A stretch of DNA of 64,000 nt from Pseudomonadota bacterium (GCA_021323945.1 JAJPKA010000018.1:350853-414852), one strand, 5' to 3'. Shown: positions 43,036 through 52,393, numbered from the stretch's first letter. Translations and numbers: made by a program. The notes: generated by a model from the sequence alone, not told the origin.

Positions 43036-44595
43036 ATGTCTAGCGCCAAAGCCGTCAAACCGTCGGTCGCCGACGGAGAGATCCACCCTCGAGCAGGGCT
43101 ACCTCGTCACTTTCATTTGTTGTGGGATGAGGACCTCGAAGAAATGCGTCCCATCTTCCGAGCGATTCGCGATCGACGATCGGAAGTCATCGCTGGCTGG
43201 TACCAGCTCTATACCTTGCATTTCGGCGAGGCGCGTTCGCTGTCCGAGGCGGAGTTCTCTCGAATCTTCGAGCCGGCGCTTTTCCGCAACAAAAACGACC
43301 TGCTCGAAATGAACATGGATCGCTACGCCGGAGATGTCAGAAATCTGGGCAAGCTGTTGGCTGAGCGGGGCGTACCCCTTCAGGAAATAATCGCCTCCTT
43401 ACATCTTTTCGAGGAAGCTGCCCAGAGGGTATTTCCGGCTGAGCCACCGCTGACCCTGGAGACCTACGCCAAATTCGACAAGCTTAGCCATATTCGTATT
43501 ATTTTACTGGTCGACGCGTATCTTCGTGTTTGGTCCGCCGCGACTGGCACCAGAATCGACGGGCTCGAACGCGAGGCCGCTCAGCTGCCGCACGACGGGC
43601 GGAGCCGTTTTCACGGCATAGTCGGTGCTTCGCCGTTGATGCGCGAGCTCTACAAAAGAATAGAAGCGGCGGCGAAAACCCGTGGAACCGTCCTAATCGT
43701 AGGGGAAAGTGGCACGGGAAAGGAGCTGGTTGCCCGCGCACTGCACGAAGCCGGGAGCAGAAGCAAAGCGCCATTTATTGCGTTTAACTGTGCTGCGATT
43801 CCTAAGGATCTGATCGAAAGCGAATTGTTCGGCTACAAACGAGGCGCTTTCAGCGGTGCCAATACCGAATATCCTGGGCTTTTCCGCGCCGCCGAGGGCG
43901 GGACGCTGTTCCTCGATGAAATTACCGAGATGGGGGCGGAAACGCAGACTAAACTCTTGCGAGCGATCCAGGAACGCTCGGTACGGCCCGTGGGCTCGAC
44001 GCGGGAAATCCCTGTAGACGTGCGTCTGATCGCATCGACCAATCGCGATCCGGAGGCTGCTGTGCGTTCCCATTTCCTGCGCGCGGACCTTTATTACAGG
44101 CTCCAGGCCAATGTGCTGCGCGTTCCACCGCTTCGCGAGCGATTAGATGACATACCCCTGCTGGTTGACCATTTTATCAGCGTCTTCAATGAGCGACTTG
44201 GCCGTGGCATTGTCACGGCCGGCATCGAGGAGCGCGCGCTCCGTGCTCTGTCACAGTACCGCTGGCCCGGTAACGTTCGCGAACTCGCCAATGCTATCGA
44301 GAGTGCCATGACTTTCGGCAGTGAGGCGCTGATTCGATTGGAGGATTTGCCGGAAACCATTAACAGGGCGCAATCGTCGAGCCGAACTACTTCGCGGTCG
44401 TCGGCTTCGGCGTCGAATTTAGCTACCTTTGCTGAGGTTGAGCGTGATTTAATTTCACGTGCCCTCGAGGCTTGTCAGTGGAACAAGGTTCAGGCTGCGG
44501 CTATGCTCAAGATCTCCCGCAAGAAGCTTTACGCGAAGATCAACAAGTATCGACTCGAGCGGCCCGCAAGAGCGGGTAGTGGCCAAGCGGAATGA
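43036..44595 (+). CDS. Sigma-54-dependent activator with RsbRD/globin-like sensor
   Basis: A 519-residue enhancer-binding protein. Residues about 25-185 are an all-helical domain (FRAIRDRRSEVIAGWYQLYT, LLAERGVPLQEIIASLHLF) resembling the RsbRD N-terminal/globin-like sensor. The AAA+ domain starts FHGIVGASPLMRELYKRIEA, with Walker A VGESGTGKELVAR. The sigma-54 contact loop is RGAFSGAN, a Thr-to-Ser variant of GAFTGA; GGTLFLDEITEMG and RWPGNVRELANA follow. A Fis-type helix-turn-helix (WNKVQAAAMLKISRKKLYAK) ends it. It converges on the NO reductase gene, so NorR-like control of that gene is a reasonable guess. Confidence 0.9.
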   Translation: MSSAKAVKPSVADGEIHPRAGLPRHFHLLWDEDLEEMRPIFRAIRDRRSEVIAGWYQLYTLHFGEARSLSEAEFSRIFEPALFRNKNDLLEMNMDRYAGDVRNLGKLLAERGVPLQEIIASLHLFEEAAQRVFPAEPPLTLETYAKFDKLSHIRIILLVDAYLRVWSAATGTRIDGLEREAAQLPHDGRSRFHGIVGASPLMRELYKRIEAAAKTRGTVLIVGESGTGKELVARALHEAGSRSKAPFIAFNCAAIPKDLIESELFGYKRGAFSGANTEYPGLFRAAEGGTLFLDEITEMGAETQTKLLRAIQERSVRPVGSTREIPVDVRLIASTNRDPEAAVRSHFLRADLYYRLQANVLRVPPLRERLDDIPLLVDHFISVFNERLGRGIVTAGIEERALRALSQYRWPGNVRELANAIESAMTFGSEALIRLEDLPETINRAQSSSRTTSRSSASASNLATFAEVERDLISRALEACQWNKVQAAAMLKISRKKLYAKINKYRLERPARAGSGQAE

Positions 44596-44734
44596 GTTTT
44601 TGCAAAGACTCCTGTGGCGGCATGGCTCGACAAGCAGACTTGGTCGAAAGCATTTCAGACGCTGGTGACCGCTGACTCGTTGGCAGAGACTCGTGGATCA
44701 AGACTAGGGCCGAAGCACGGGCAAATCTGCATGC

Positions 44735-46987
44735 TCAGGCCGCCTCGGCAGTGCGGCCGTTGCCGCTGCCAACATGCAACCCAGGGCCGCGAACGATATG
44801 AGCGTAGGTCTTGAGCCCAGCGATCACCAGCGGCAGGACACCGAGGACGATAAAGACCAGGTCGGCTGGAAGTCGCAGCCACTCAATAACGTGCATCGGT
44901 CCTGAGAGCTCAAATGCGGCGCTACGTGCGTGCCAGTAGCCGTTTTCAATCGCGTCATAGAGTTGATAGACGCCACCTGGAAACAGCGTCAGCAACACCA
45001 TCAGGGCGAGTCCGGCGTTGAGGCCCCAGAAGGACACACGTATGTACTTCTCCAGGCCAGGCCAGGCTGAATCTGGGGTTAGGTGGCGCAAGGCGAACAC
45101 CATCATTGCCACGGCCAGCATTCCAAAGACGCCCATCATGGCAGCATGGCCGTGATTCGGGGTAAGCATGGTGCCCACCTCGAAGTAACTAACTATGGGT
45201 AAATTGATAAGAAAGCCGAAAACCCCGGCACCGACGAAGTTCCAGAATCCTACGGCCATCAGAAAGTAGAAGGTCCACCTGTGAGGCATTCCGATCTGCT
45301 CTCCGCAGATTCCGCATTGACCAGAAGTCAGCTTGATGAAGTCCCAGGCATCAAGCGTCAGCAGTGTCAGCGGAACCACCTCCATGGCCGAGAAGGTCGC
45401 ACCGAGCGCCATTGTGAGTTCGTTCTGGCCGGTAAAATACCAGTGGTGACCCGTGCCAATAACACCGCTGCCGAGATATAAGAGTGCGTCAAGGTAGACG
45501 ACGCGCGTGGCAGTCACGTTGGATACAATGCCGAGCTCGTAAAAGATGAGTGCTACAGCCGCGGTTGCGAACAGTTCGAGGAAATTCTCCACCCATAAGT
45601 GGATGATCCAGAAGCGCCATAGGTCAACCACCGCGTAATTGGTGCGCACGGTGTAGAAAAAGGCAGGAAGGTAGAAAACGGGGATAGCCGTTGCCGAGCA
45701 TAGAAACAGCCGCGGCATCTCGCCATGGACCCTCTCAGTTAATGCCGGTCTTGCCGCTCGGTAAAGCAGAAAAACCCAGAAAAGAAGTCCGGCGGCCAGC
45801 AGTATTTGCCATGCGCGGCCCAGGTCGAGATATTCCCAGCCCTGGTCGCCAAACCATGGCCAGAGGCTTCCAATCAATCCCCGCACTCCGAGCCATTCGC
45901 CGATGAGACTTCCAATCTGAACTACGACCAGTGCCCAGAAGAGCAGATCGACGAGGGTTTTCTGGCCCGGCGGCTCACGCCCACCGATTACCGGCGCGAG
46001 CAACAGGCCGCCGGCGACGTAAGCTGTCGCGATCCAGAAAATCGCCAATTGCAGGTGCCAGGTCCGCAGGACTTGGCTGGACAACAGCCAGGAAAGATCG
46101 AGGCCATAAAAGCTCGACGGGTCAGCGCGATAGTGCTCAGTGGCGCCACCGACCAGCACTTGTCCGGCCAACAGCAGAGCGACGAGCACGAAATACTTGA
46201 CGGTCGCAAGCTGGCTCGACGTCACTGATCCCTTTAGCATGCGAGGATGAACATGCTCCCCGGTCCGGCGCCATCCGAGAAAATCCCAGCGCCCGAAAGC
46301 GAACAGCACCACCGCCAAACCCGCCAACAAGCTTATCAAACTGAGTGCACTCCACAGGACAGCGGCGCCAGTCGGAGTGTTGCCCGCTTGAGGGTCAAAA
46401 GGAAAGTTGTTGGTGTAGGAATGTGATGTGCCGGGGCGGTCGGCCACCGACGCCCATGCCGCCCATGCAAAAAAGGCCGTTAGCTCACGGATCTCCCGAG
46501 CATCTCTAATGTAATTGCGGGGCAAGCCACCGTTATTGGACGGACGGGCAAAATACGAGCTCCAGTAGGCGATTTGCTGACGGAAGGAGTCGGCCTCGCC
46601 GCTGGTAAGTTGCAATGTGCCAGTGGTCGCATCATAGCGATTTTGTTTCAGTTGACGGCGTACCTCATCGGCAGATTTGTTGTGCTCCGACACCGTGAGC
46701 ACCAGATTATGAAGATAGAGCGCGGAGAAGTCAGGACCTAGGTACCCGCCATGTCCCCAGAGCGTGCCGTTTTCCATGAGACCGTGCCTCAAGAAAACTC
46801 CTTGACCCTCCAGGACATCGGAACCCGTGAACAGCAGGTTGCCGTCCGGTCCCACGACTCGCTCGGGAATAGGCGGCGCTTCTGTGTAGGTTCGTGCCGA
46901 CAGCCAGCTAAGAATCGTAAAAGCGACGACAATAGCGATGACTGTCGAGCGACGCCACCACGGAGACAGTATTTCGGTCTCAGGCAT
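44735..46987 (-). CDS. norZ: Quinol-dependent nitric oxide reductase
   Basis: A 750-residue single-subunit qNOR reducing NO to N2O with electrons from the quinol pool at the inner membrane. The N-terminal cytochrome-c-like periplasmic part reads VLEGQGVFLRHGLMENGTLW with GHGGYLGPDF and no CxxCH, as in qNORs. The catalytic subunit has FeB ligands and Glu in IHLWVENFLELFA and GTGHHWYFTGQNE, the second Glu in FSAMEVVPLTLL, and haem ligands in LTPNHGHAAMMGVFG. Both histidines of GHHW are kept, which argues against an NO dismutase. ATG 46987 with GGGAGAG upstream is preferred to 47023. Confidence 0.93.
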   Translation of the reverse strand: MPETEILSPWWRRSTVIAIVVAFTILSWLSARTYTEAPPIPERVVGPDGNLLFTGSDVLEGQGVFLRHGLMENGTLWGHGGYLGPDFSALYLHNLVLTVSEHNKSADEVRRQLKQNRYDATTGTLQLTSGEADSFRQQIAYWSSYFARPSNNGGLPRNYIRDAREIRELTAFFAWAAWASVADRPGTSHSYTNNFPFDPQAGNTPTGAAVLWSALSLISLLAGLAVVLFAFGRWDFLGWRRTGEHVHPRMLKGSVTSSQLATVKYFVLVALLLAGQVLVGGATEHYRADPSSFYGLDLSWLLSSQVLRTWHLQLAIFWIATAYVAGGLLLAPVIGGREPPGQKTLVDLLFWALVVVQIGSLIGEWLGVRGLIGSLWPWFGDQGWEYLDLGRAWQILLAAGLLFWVFLLYRAARPALTERVHGEMPRLFLCSATAIPVFYLPAFFYTVRTNYAVVDLWRFWIIHLWVENFLELFATAAVALIFYELGIVSNVTATRVVYLDALLYLGSGVIGTGHHWYFTGQNELTMALGATFSAMEVVPLTLLTLDAWDFIKLTSGQCGICGEQIGMPHRWTFYFLMAVGFWNFVGAGVFGFLINLPIVSYFEVGTMLTPNHGHAAMMGVFGMLAVAMMVFALRHLTPDSAWPGLEKYIRVSFWGLNAGLALMVLLTLFPGGVYQLYDAIENGYWHARSAAFELSGPMHVIEWLRLPADLVFIVLGVLPLVIAGLKTYAHIVRGPGLHVGSGNGRTAEAA

Positions 46988-47483
46988 TAAACACTCTCCC
47001 GTAAAACTCACCGGAGTGAGCAACTGTCAGTGAGCAACCAGCTTATGAACCGCTCAACTAGTCGATACGCGGCGATTGATCCTTTTTCTACAACCCCAAC
47101 GCGCTAAACGGGTTGCGTATCAGATCAGCCTCGTTAGCTTGACCGCTCTCTGTCAAGCGCCTCATCAGCCCGGCTGTAGCTTCGGCTGACTTGAGCCTAC
47201 CAGATTGCTGAGCCGCTAGTTGGCCGAGCAAAAGCCGAACCTTTAATCTCCGCTCGAGCGCTGGCCGCGGCGACGGCTAGCGCAGGAGGGCTGGCGCCAA
47301 AAGACACAGAAACTATGGCGCCAATGGTCACATTGACTGGCGCTGATTGGCGGAGCTCGCCGCGGAGATCTGGATACTGTCCTGACCAATGATGCGGGTC
47401 TGACCACGCGTCGCTCCGACGCTTGAGCCGCTGGCACAGTAGCTGCTCATCCGGAACATAGAGACGAAATGGAGGCGGCCACA
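46988..47483. other. 496-base divergent region upstream of norZ and usp
   Basis: Carries the promoters for norZ (minus) and a universal stress gene (plus). A direct repeat AGTGAGCAAC occurs at 47015-47024 and 47029-47038 (period 14). CTCAC-CGGA-GTGAG, a 5-bp inverted repeat, lies at 47007-47020, only 20-33 bases before the norZ start. No FNR box or convincing sigma-54 promoter was recognised. Confidence 0.45.
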
Positions 47484-47945
47484 ATGCTCAAGCGGATTCT
47501 GTGCCCAGTCGATTTCCACAACAACTCATTGGAAGCACTGCGCCTCGCGCGTCGGCTCGCTGAAGAGAATAAGGCCAAACTGTATATGCTGCATGTTATC
47601 CCCCTGACCGACCCGACCGTCGTCTCCGCTCCCCTGTTTGCCGAGCAAGAGGCGGAAATTGCTCGCGCAGACCTTGCGAAAATCGCGCGCGAGGAACTGG
47701 CGGGCGTCGAGCACGAAACACTTCTGCGCTTCGGTCACCCGGCCAAGGAAATCGTTGCGGCCGAGCGCGACATCGATGCCGACCTGGTTGTCCTGGCAAC
47801 GCACGGCCGCACTGGTATTTCCCACCTCATTCTGGGCAGTGTTGCTGAGAGGGTGGTACGCGAATCAACCTGCCCGGTGCTAACCGTTCGAATGAAGGGC
47901 GCCAAAACGCTCGCAGACGAGGCATTGAACCGCCCGTCAGCCTGA
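47484..47945 (+). CDS. Universal stress protein A family (copy 2)
   Basis: A 153-residue UspA-domain protein: MLKRILCPVDFHNNSLEALR, LYMLHVIPLTDPTVV, the ATP loop THGRTGISHLILGSVAERVV and CPVLTVRMKG. GGAGG lies eight bases before the ATG at 47484; an in-frame ATG at 47469 covers that site. It is divergent from norZ, which suits co-induction under nitrosative stress or oxygen limitation. Confidence 0.92.
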   Translation: MLKRILCPVDFHNNSLEALRLARRLAEENKAKLYMLHVIPLTDPTVVSAPLFAEQEAEIARADLAKIAREELAGVEHETLLRFGHPAKEIVAAERDIDADLVVLATHGRTGISHLILGSVAERVVRESTCPVLTVRMKGAKTLADEALNRPSA

Positions 47946-48021
47946 ACAGGTCATCAACACTGGAGGCCTTGAAGCGACACTCGATGACCCGCTCGTGCTT
48001 CTTGTCGAGGAGGTGTCAACC

Positions 48022-49107
48022 GTGAAGTTTGGAATGTTGCATTTCTTTGAGCATCCTGCCGGAGGCAAGAGCGAACTCCAGGTAGTGAGAGAGCAGCTTG
48101 ATTGCATGCGCGCAGCTGAGGACATGGGTTTCGACTCGATCTGGGCGCCCGAGCACCATTTCACGGAGTATGGTTTCTGCGCTTCGCCGATGGTGACGTT
48201 GGCTGCAATATCATCGGTTACCAGGCGAATTCGTTTGGGGAGTGGCGTGGTCGTCCTGCCGTTTAACGATCCGGTTCGCGTGGCCGAGGAAAGCGCAATG
48301 CTCGACCTGATGAGCAACGGGCGACTCGAATTGGGTGTGGGTAGAGGCTTCCAACCGGTCGAGTATCGGGGCTTTGGGATCGACCAGTCCAAATCGCGCG
48401 ACGTATTCAGGGAGGCTCTTGAGGTGATCGTGCGCGCTTGGACAGAGGATGAGATAAGTTTTAAGGGGAAGCACTTCGACATCCCGCCACATTCGGTTCG
48501 GCCGAAGCCCCTCCAGAAACCGCATCCACCGATATGGGTTGCCGCAATCAGCGAGGAAACTTTTGCGTTGGCGGGTCAGTTGGGGTTCAACCTGCTCTGT
48601 TCTTTGGTTTATGGCTTCAAACAGGAACACACAGCTCAGCTTCTGACGAGCTATCGCGACAGCCTCCGCGCCCGTGGACCCGATCTTGGCCAACGAGAAA
48701 TTGGCGCGCTGTGCATGGTCTACTGTGCCGATTCGACCCACCAGGCGCGCCAGGACTTTGCTGGTCCAGTTCTCTGGTACTTTCGTACCATCGCGAATTA
48801 CGTAGCGCCCCCGGCATCTCAGCAATCCATACATGGTTACGAAGCCTATGGCCACATCCGCTACGCAGCACGAACAGTCCAGTGGGACGAACTTCTTGCT
48901 ACTGGAGCGGTGATATGCGGAAGCCCTGACTCCTGTATCCAGCAGATAGAGGAGCTGCAGCAGAGGTACGGTTTCACCCAGCTACTATGCTGGACGCGAC
49001 TGTCCGGCCTAGACCATCGAAAAGTTCTCAGAAGCATGGAGTTAATGCAGAGGCATGTGATTCCGTATTTTAAGCGGGGCTCGAGTCGTGCAGCCTCGCG
49101 TCCCTGA
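48022..49107 (+). CDS. LLM-class flavin-dependent oxidoreductase
   Basis: A 361-residue bacterial luciferase-like monooxygenase. Visible: MKFGMLHFFEHPAGGKSELQ, EDMGFDSIWAPEHHFTEYGF, RIRLGSGVVVLPFNDPVRVA, NGRLELGVGRGFQPVEYRGF and PHPPIWVAAISEETFALAG. These match the FMN-utilising alkane-monooxygenase/luciferase branch rather than F420-binding enzymes, though the cofactor is not certain. The GTG start at 48022 follows GAGGAGGTG. Such genes are unusually abundant in uncultivated soil lineages; substrate unknown. Confidence 0.86.
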   Translation: MKFGMLHFFEHPAGGKSELQVVREQLDCMRAAEDMGFDSIWAPEHHFTEYGFCASPMVTLAAISSVTRRIRLGSGVVVLPFNDPVRVAEESAMLDLMSNGRLELGVGRGFQPVEYRGFGIDQSKSRDVFREALEVIVRAWTEDEISFKGKHFDIPPHSVRPKPLQKPHPPIWVAAISEETFALAGQLGFNLLCSLVYGFKQEHTAQLLTSYRDSLRARGPDLGQREIGALCMVYCADSTHQARQDFAGPVLWYFRTIANYVAPPASQQSIHGYEAYGHIRYAARTVQWDELLATGAVICGSPDSCIQQIEELQQRYGFTQLLCWTRLSGLDHRKVLRSMELMQRHVIPYFKRGSSRAASRP

Positions 49108-49204
49108 TGTGGCCCCGACCGGACAATGAACGCAGCCTGAGTGCGAACGGCCAGGGGCAAAAGGCTGCAGTTTGGGTCAACGCCAAAGGGTTTGAGGAGG
49201 AACA

Positions 49205-50707
49205 ATGGGACGGCTGGTGTTCGGTTTGTTAATGCCTGTGGTGCTAAGTTTGGTCTCTTCGCCCCGATCGGTCGCGTTAGCCGAAGGGGATCATACAAGC
49301 TCCAGCGCCGACCCCGTCTCGAGCCGTGACCGCGAGATTCAAGAGATAAAACGCGAAATCCGCCTATTGCAGCAACGAGTCGATGAACTTGAAGGTCAGA
49401 ATGAGCGGCTATGGAAGGCGAACACGGAGGCCAAGAGCAGCAGCGAAAAGTTTGAAGCCGCCACCACCCAGCAATTGCAGACGCTCCAGGGCCAGGTAGA
49501 TTCGGCCTCATCTCCGGCCTCTTTCGCAGAAGCTTTTAATCGCTACCTGGGCAATTACCGCTTTACGCTGGTGGGGGGTGCGGCAGGGAGTTTTATTTAC
49601 GATCGCCAGAACAACATCAACACCTTTGCACTCGACCTGGAGCCAATCATTCTCTGGCGGATCAGTGATCGCATGCTGTTCGAGGGAACTGTCGAGGCCA
49701 ACCTGCCGAGTGGTTCGAGTGCGGAGTATCAGCTTCCGGTCGCGACCTTACAGTATTTTCTCAACGATTACGCTGAATTAGAGCTCGGCATTTTCGATCA
49801 ACCCTTCGGCGATTGGTATGAGGATCAGAGCCCATTCTGGGTTAACCGTTTCATCACTGCGCCGCTGCCGTATGGTGCCAATGCGCTCGTTCCACCGACT
49901 GATGTTGGGTTGCAACTTCGTGGTGGTTTCCAATGGGGCGCAATGGGCCAGGTTGCCGACTACACACTATGGACGGCCAACGGCCCCGGCTTTAGTCAGG
50001 CGACCTGTACTGGCAACACCCCTCCTTCACCGCTACCGACCTGCACTCCTGAGGCTCTGGTTGGCGATACGCTTGTGTCAGTAAACAACATTCATCTGAA
50101 CACGCACACGCCCGCTTTCGGGGCCCGTTTCCGTATCTATCCCTTGCCGGTCGACTCGGACCTCGGACGGCTGGAACTCGGCGCCTCGACCTACGACGGC
50201 AAGTGGCTCAACGGATTTTGGCTCAACGCGTGGGGCGTTGATTTCAATTATTTCAAAGGCAATCTCCAGACTCGCGGCGAATGGCTGCAGACCTACCGGC
50301 AGATGCCGAACAGGATTGGCGCGGACAATCGCCAGGGTTGGTATATCCAGGCGGGCTATTTCTTGACGGGGCTGCGGCTACCTTTTCTGCCAGCCGAGGT
50401 TAATCAGCTTATCGATAAGCTCGAGCCTCTGGTCCGTTACTCGGGCATCAATCAGCGCGCTGCAGTTCAAAACGAGATTCTTACCACACCCGAGATCGGC
50501 TTCAATGGTTCGCCCGCTGTCTTCGCACCACATGCGCGTGAAATCGCGTTGGGCTTGGACTATTGGTTCGCGCCGTCAATCGTCTGGCAAAACGAGTTTG
50601 ACTTCGAGCTGCCGAGAGCAGGTGGCTTCTACAGCGATACGGGACGGGCTGTGGGAGCAACTCCTAACGATCGTGCTTTCCTGAGCCAGTTTGCGGTGGG
50701 TTTTTAG
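49205..50707 (+). CDS. Outer-membrane porin with N-terminal coiled coil
   Basis: A 500-residue outer-membrane protein. It has a signal peptide (MGRLVFGLLMPVVLSLVSS), then a heptad-patterned coiled coil over about residues 42-90 (EIQEIKREIRLLQQRVDELE), then a long beta-barrel region of alternating aromatic and polar strands. It ends in Phe (FLSQFAVGF), the classic outer-membrane insertion signal. GAGGAGGAA precedes the ATG. Twelve bases separate it from two cytochrome c genes and the NirK-like gene, so it may admit the substrate or support the electron-transfer chain of that operon. Confidence 0.88.
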   Translation: MGRLVFGLLMPVVLSLVSSPRSVALAEGDHTSSSADPVSSRDREIQEIKREIRLLQQRVDELEGQNERLWKANTEAKSSSEKFEAATTQQLQTLQGQVDSASSPASFAEAFNRYLGNYRFTLVGGAAGSFIYDRQNNINTFALDLEPIILWRISDRMLFEGTVEANLPSGSSAEYQLPVATLQYFLNDYAELELGIFDQPFGDWYEDQSPFWVNRFITAPLPYGANALVPPTDVGLQLRGGFQWGAMGQVADYTLWTANGPGFSQATCTGNTPPSPLPTCTPEALVGDTLVSVNNIHLNTHTPAFGARFRIYPLPVDSDLGRLELGASTYDGKWLNGFWLNAWGVDFNYFKGNLQTRGEWLQTYRQMPNRIGADNRQGWYIQAGYFLTGLRLPFLPAEVNQLIDKLEPLVRYSGINQRAAVQNEILTTPEIGFNGSPAVFAPHAREIALGLDYWFAPSIVWQNEFDFELPRAGGFYSDTGRAVGATPNDRAFLSQFAVGF

Positions 50708-50719
50708 GAGAGGGCGGAC

Positions 50720-51010
50720 ATGAGAGCAATCGTGAGCTTAGCCATCCTCATCGGTGCATTAAACATGAGTACTGCGGCGCGGGTCTGGGCTCGACCGGCG
50801 GAGTCATCAGGCGACGCCGAGCGGCGCGCACTTTTCCTGCGTGGCGCGCAGCTCTGGCCCGTGTATTGTAACACTTGTCATAACGCTCGCCCGGGCGCCG
50901 AATTTTCACCAGCCGAGTGGTCGATGATCATGATGCATATGCGGACGCAGGGAAACCTGCCGGCGAAGGACGCCCGCGCGATACTCGAGTACCTGAGGTC
51001 GTCGCGATAG
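50720..51010 (+). CDS. Small periplasmic c-type cytochrome (1)
   Basis: A 96-residue exported mono-haem cytochrome. The signal sequence is AIVSLAILIGALNMSTAARV, the haem site CNTCH within WPVYCNTCHNARPGAEFSP. A Met-rich patch (WSMIMMHMRTQ) probably supplies the distal ligand. GGGCGG precedes the ATG at 50720. It is the second gene of the porin operon, likely passing electrons within the periplasm. Confidence 0.88.
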   Translation: MRAIVSLAILIGALNMSTAARVWARPAESSGDAERRALFLRGAQLWPVYCNTCHNARPGAEFSPAEWSMIMMHMRTQGNLPAKDARAILEYLRSSR

Positions 51011-51068
51011 CCCGTTGCACGGCAATAATCCACGGTCCGTTTCGACGCTGCACAAACGGGGATAAATA

Positions 51069-51428
51069 GTGATCCGATTGCTCGGTTGGATGATTTGTCT
51101 AAGTGCGTTTAGCTGCGCTATTGGGTTGTCGCCAGCAACTGCGAGTGGCCAGGAAGCCTCGCTGCTTTATAAGGTCTACTGTGCGCGATGCCACGGTTTT
51201 AGCGGCCGCGGGGACGGGCCCGATGCCGGAACACTCAAAAGCCAGCCCCGAAACTTTACCGACTGTAAGCTGATGCAGTCGATCTCGGACGACACGATGT
51301 TCAAGGCAATAAAGAACGGCGGTGCCGCGGTCAACCTGCCTAACGATATGCCGGCGTGGGCTGCCGGACTTAGTGACGATCAAATCAAGTCACTGATCGA
51401 ATATATTCGAGGTTTTTGCCCAAAGTGA
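51069..51428 (+). CDS. Small periplasmic c-type cytochrome (2)
   Basis: A 119-residue exported mono-haem cytochrome c, with the haem site CARCH in LYKVYCARCHGFSGRGDGPD. The distal Met is probably in NLPNDMPAWAAGLSD. The start is GTG at 51069, and the signal sequence contains LLGWMICLSAFSCAIGLSP. It lies 58 bases after the first cytochrome gene and just before the NirK-like gene, so it is a likely electron donor to that copper protein. Confidence 0.9.
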   Translation: MIRLLGWMICLSAFSCAIGLSPATASGQEASLLYKVYCARCHGFSGRGDGPDAGTLKSQPRNFTDCKLMQSISDDTMFKAIKNGGAAVNLPNDMPAWAAGLSDDQIKSLIEYIRGFCPK

Positions 51429-51445
51429 CTAGATGTGAAGCTTCG

Positions 51446-52393
51446 ATGGTAGAGTGTTCTTTGCGGCGACGCGGGGAGATGTTAACAAAGGGTTTCCCGC
51501 GCGGTAGGACTTTGCGGCCGCAGTCATTGTGCCTTTATGGGTTGCTGGTTATGAGCCTGCTGATCGGACCGCTTTTGTTAAGGAGCGCTGCCGCGGAGAG
51601 AGCATTCAGGCTCACAGCTGCTCGAACCCAGGTGTCGATTGGCTCAGGGCTTTCGTATCCTGCCTGGACCTACAACGGCACGGTGCCGGGGCCGTTGATA
51701 CGGGTCAATGAAGGTGACCGGGTGACGATTACTTTGACGAATCACACCAGCGACTCACATGGAATGTATTCCCACGCCGCGCAGCTCAATGACGAACGCT
51801 TTGCCGGACCGCCTGGCGCAAAGGAACTTACCTACAGTTTTGTCGCGCAGATTCCGGGCGTGTTCGATTATCACTGCATCGCCGAACCGGTTCTCGACCA
51901 TATTGCCGGCGGAATGTACGGAATGATGATCGTTAGGCCCAAGGGTGGATGGCCGAGCGGTGCCGCTCATGAGGTGAGCCTGGTGCAAGCTGAGCTATAT
52001 GGCCTGCCTGACAACCGCGGAGTACTTCGGCCGGATCACGCCAAGATGGTTGACGGCGAGCCGGATTTTGTCGTGTTTAATGGCCAGGTTGGTCGCTACA
52101 GCCTCGCCCATCCAATTGCGATCAAGGTCGGCGAGCTGGTGCGCGTGTTTTTCGTTAATGTGGGTCCCAATCTCTTTTCCGATTTTCACGTGGTCGGTGC
52201 AATCTTCAGCTCCGTCTACCGTAGCGGTAATCCGGCCGACGCCGTGCACGACGTTCAAACGTTCGAAGTTGGGCCCGGCGATGGGGCGGTGTTCGAGTTT
52301 CGGGTGCATCACCCTGGAATTTATATGTTCATGGATCACGCCATGGGACACGCGTACAAGGGAGCCATGGGCGTTTTTCGTGCAAGTCAATGA
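51446..52393 (+). CDS. NirK-like two-domain copper protein lacking catalytic Asp and His
   Basis: A 315-residue exported cupredoxin protein with the two-domain layout of copper nitrite reductase. Aligned by eye to NirK, all copper ligands are present: H105 and C144, H152, M157 (type 1), and H110, H143 with H298 (type 2 by analogy). Nearby motifs are SDSHGMYSHAAQLN, DYHCIAEPVLDHIAGGM and MDHAMGHAYKGAMG. The catalytic Asp98 of NirK is Tyr (Y108), and the His255 site (IGGHGD) reads VGAIF, giving Ile. The enzyme therefore may not reduce nitrite. ATG 51446 or 51479; an upstream frame overlaps the cytochrome. Confidence 0.8.
   Translation: MVECSLRRRGEMLTKGFPRGRTLRPQSLCLYGLLVMSLLIGPLLLRSAAAERAFRLTAARTQVSIGSGLSYPAWTYNGTVPGPLIRVNEGDRVTITLTNHTSDSHGMYSHAAQLNDERFAGPPGAKELTYSFVAQIPGVFDYHCIAEPVLDHIAGGMYGMMIVRPKGGWPSGAAHEVSLVQAELYGLPDNRGVLRPDHAKMVDGEPDFVVFNGQVGRYSLAHPIAIKVGELVRVFFVNVGPNLFSDFHVVGAIFSSVYRSGNPADAVHDVQTFEVGPGDGAVFEFRVHHPGIYMFMDHAMGHAYKGAMGVFRASQ

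Noticed and set aside
44735..46987. Could this qNOR homologue be an NO dismutase?
   Set aside because: The iron-site motifs HLWVE and GTGHHW with both His and the following Glu are those of true NO reductases; no dismutase-type substitution is seen in them. Quinol-site residues were not checked reliably.
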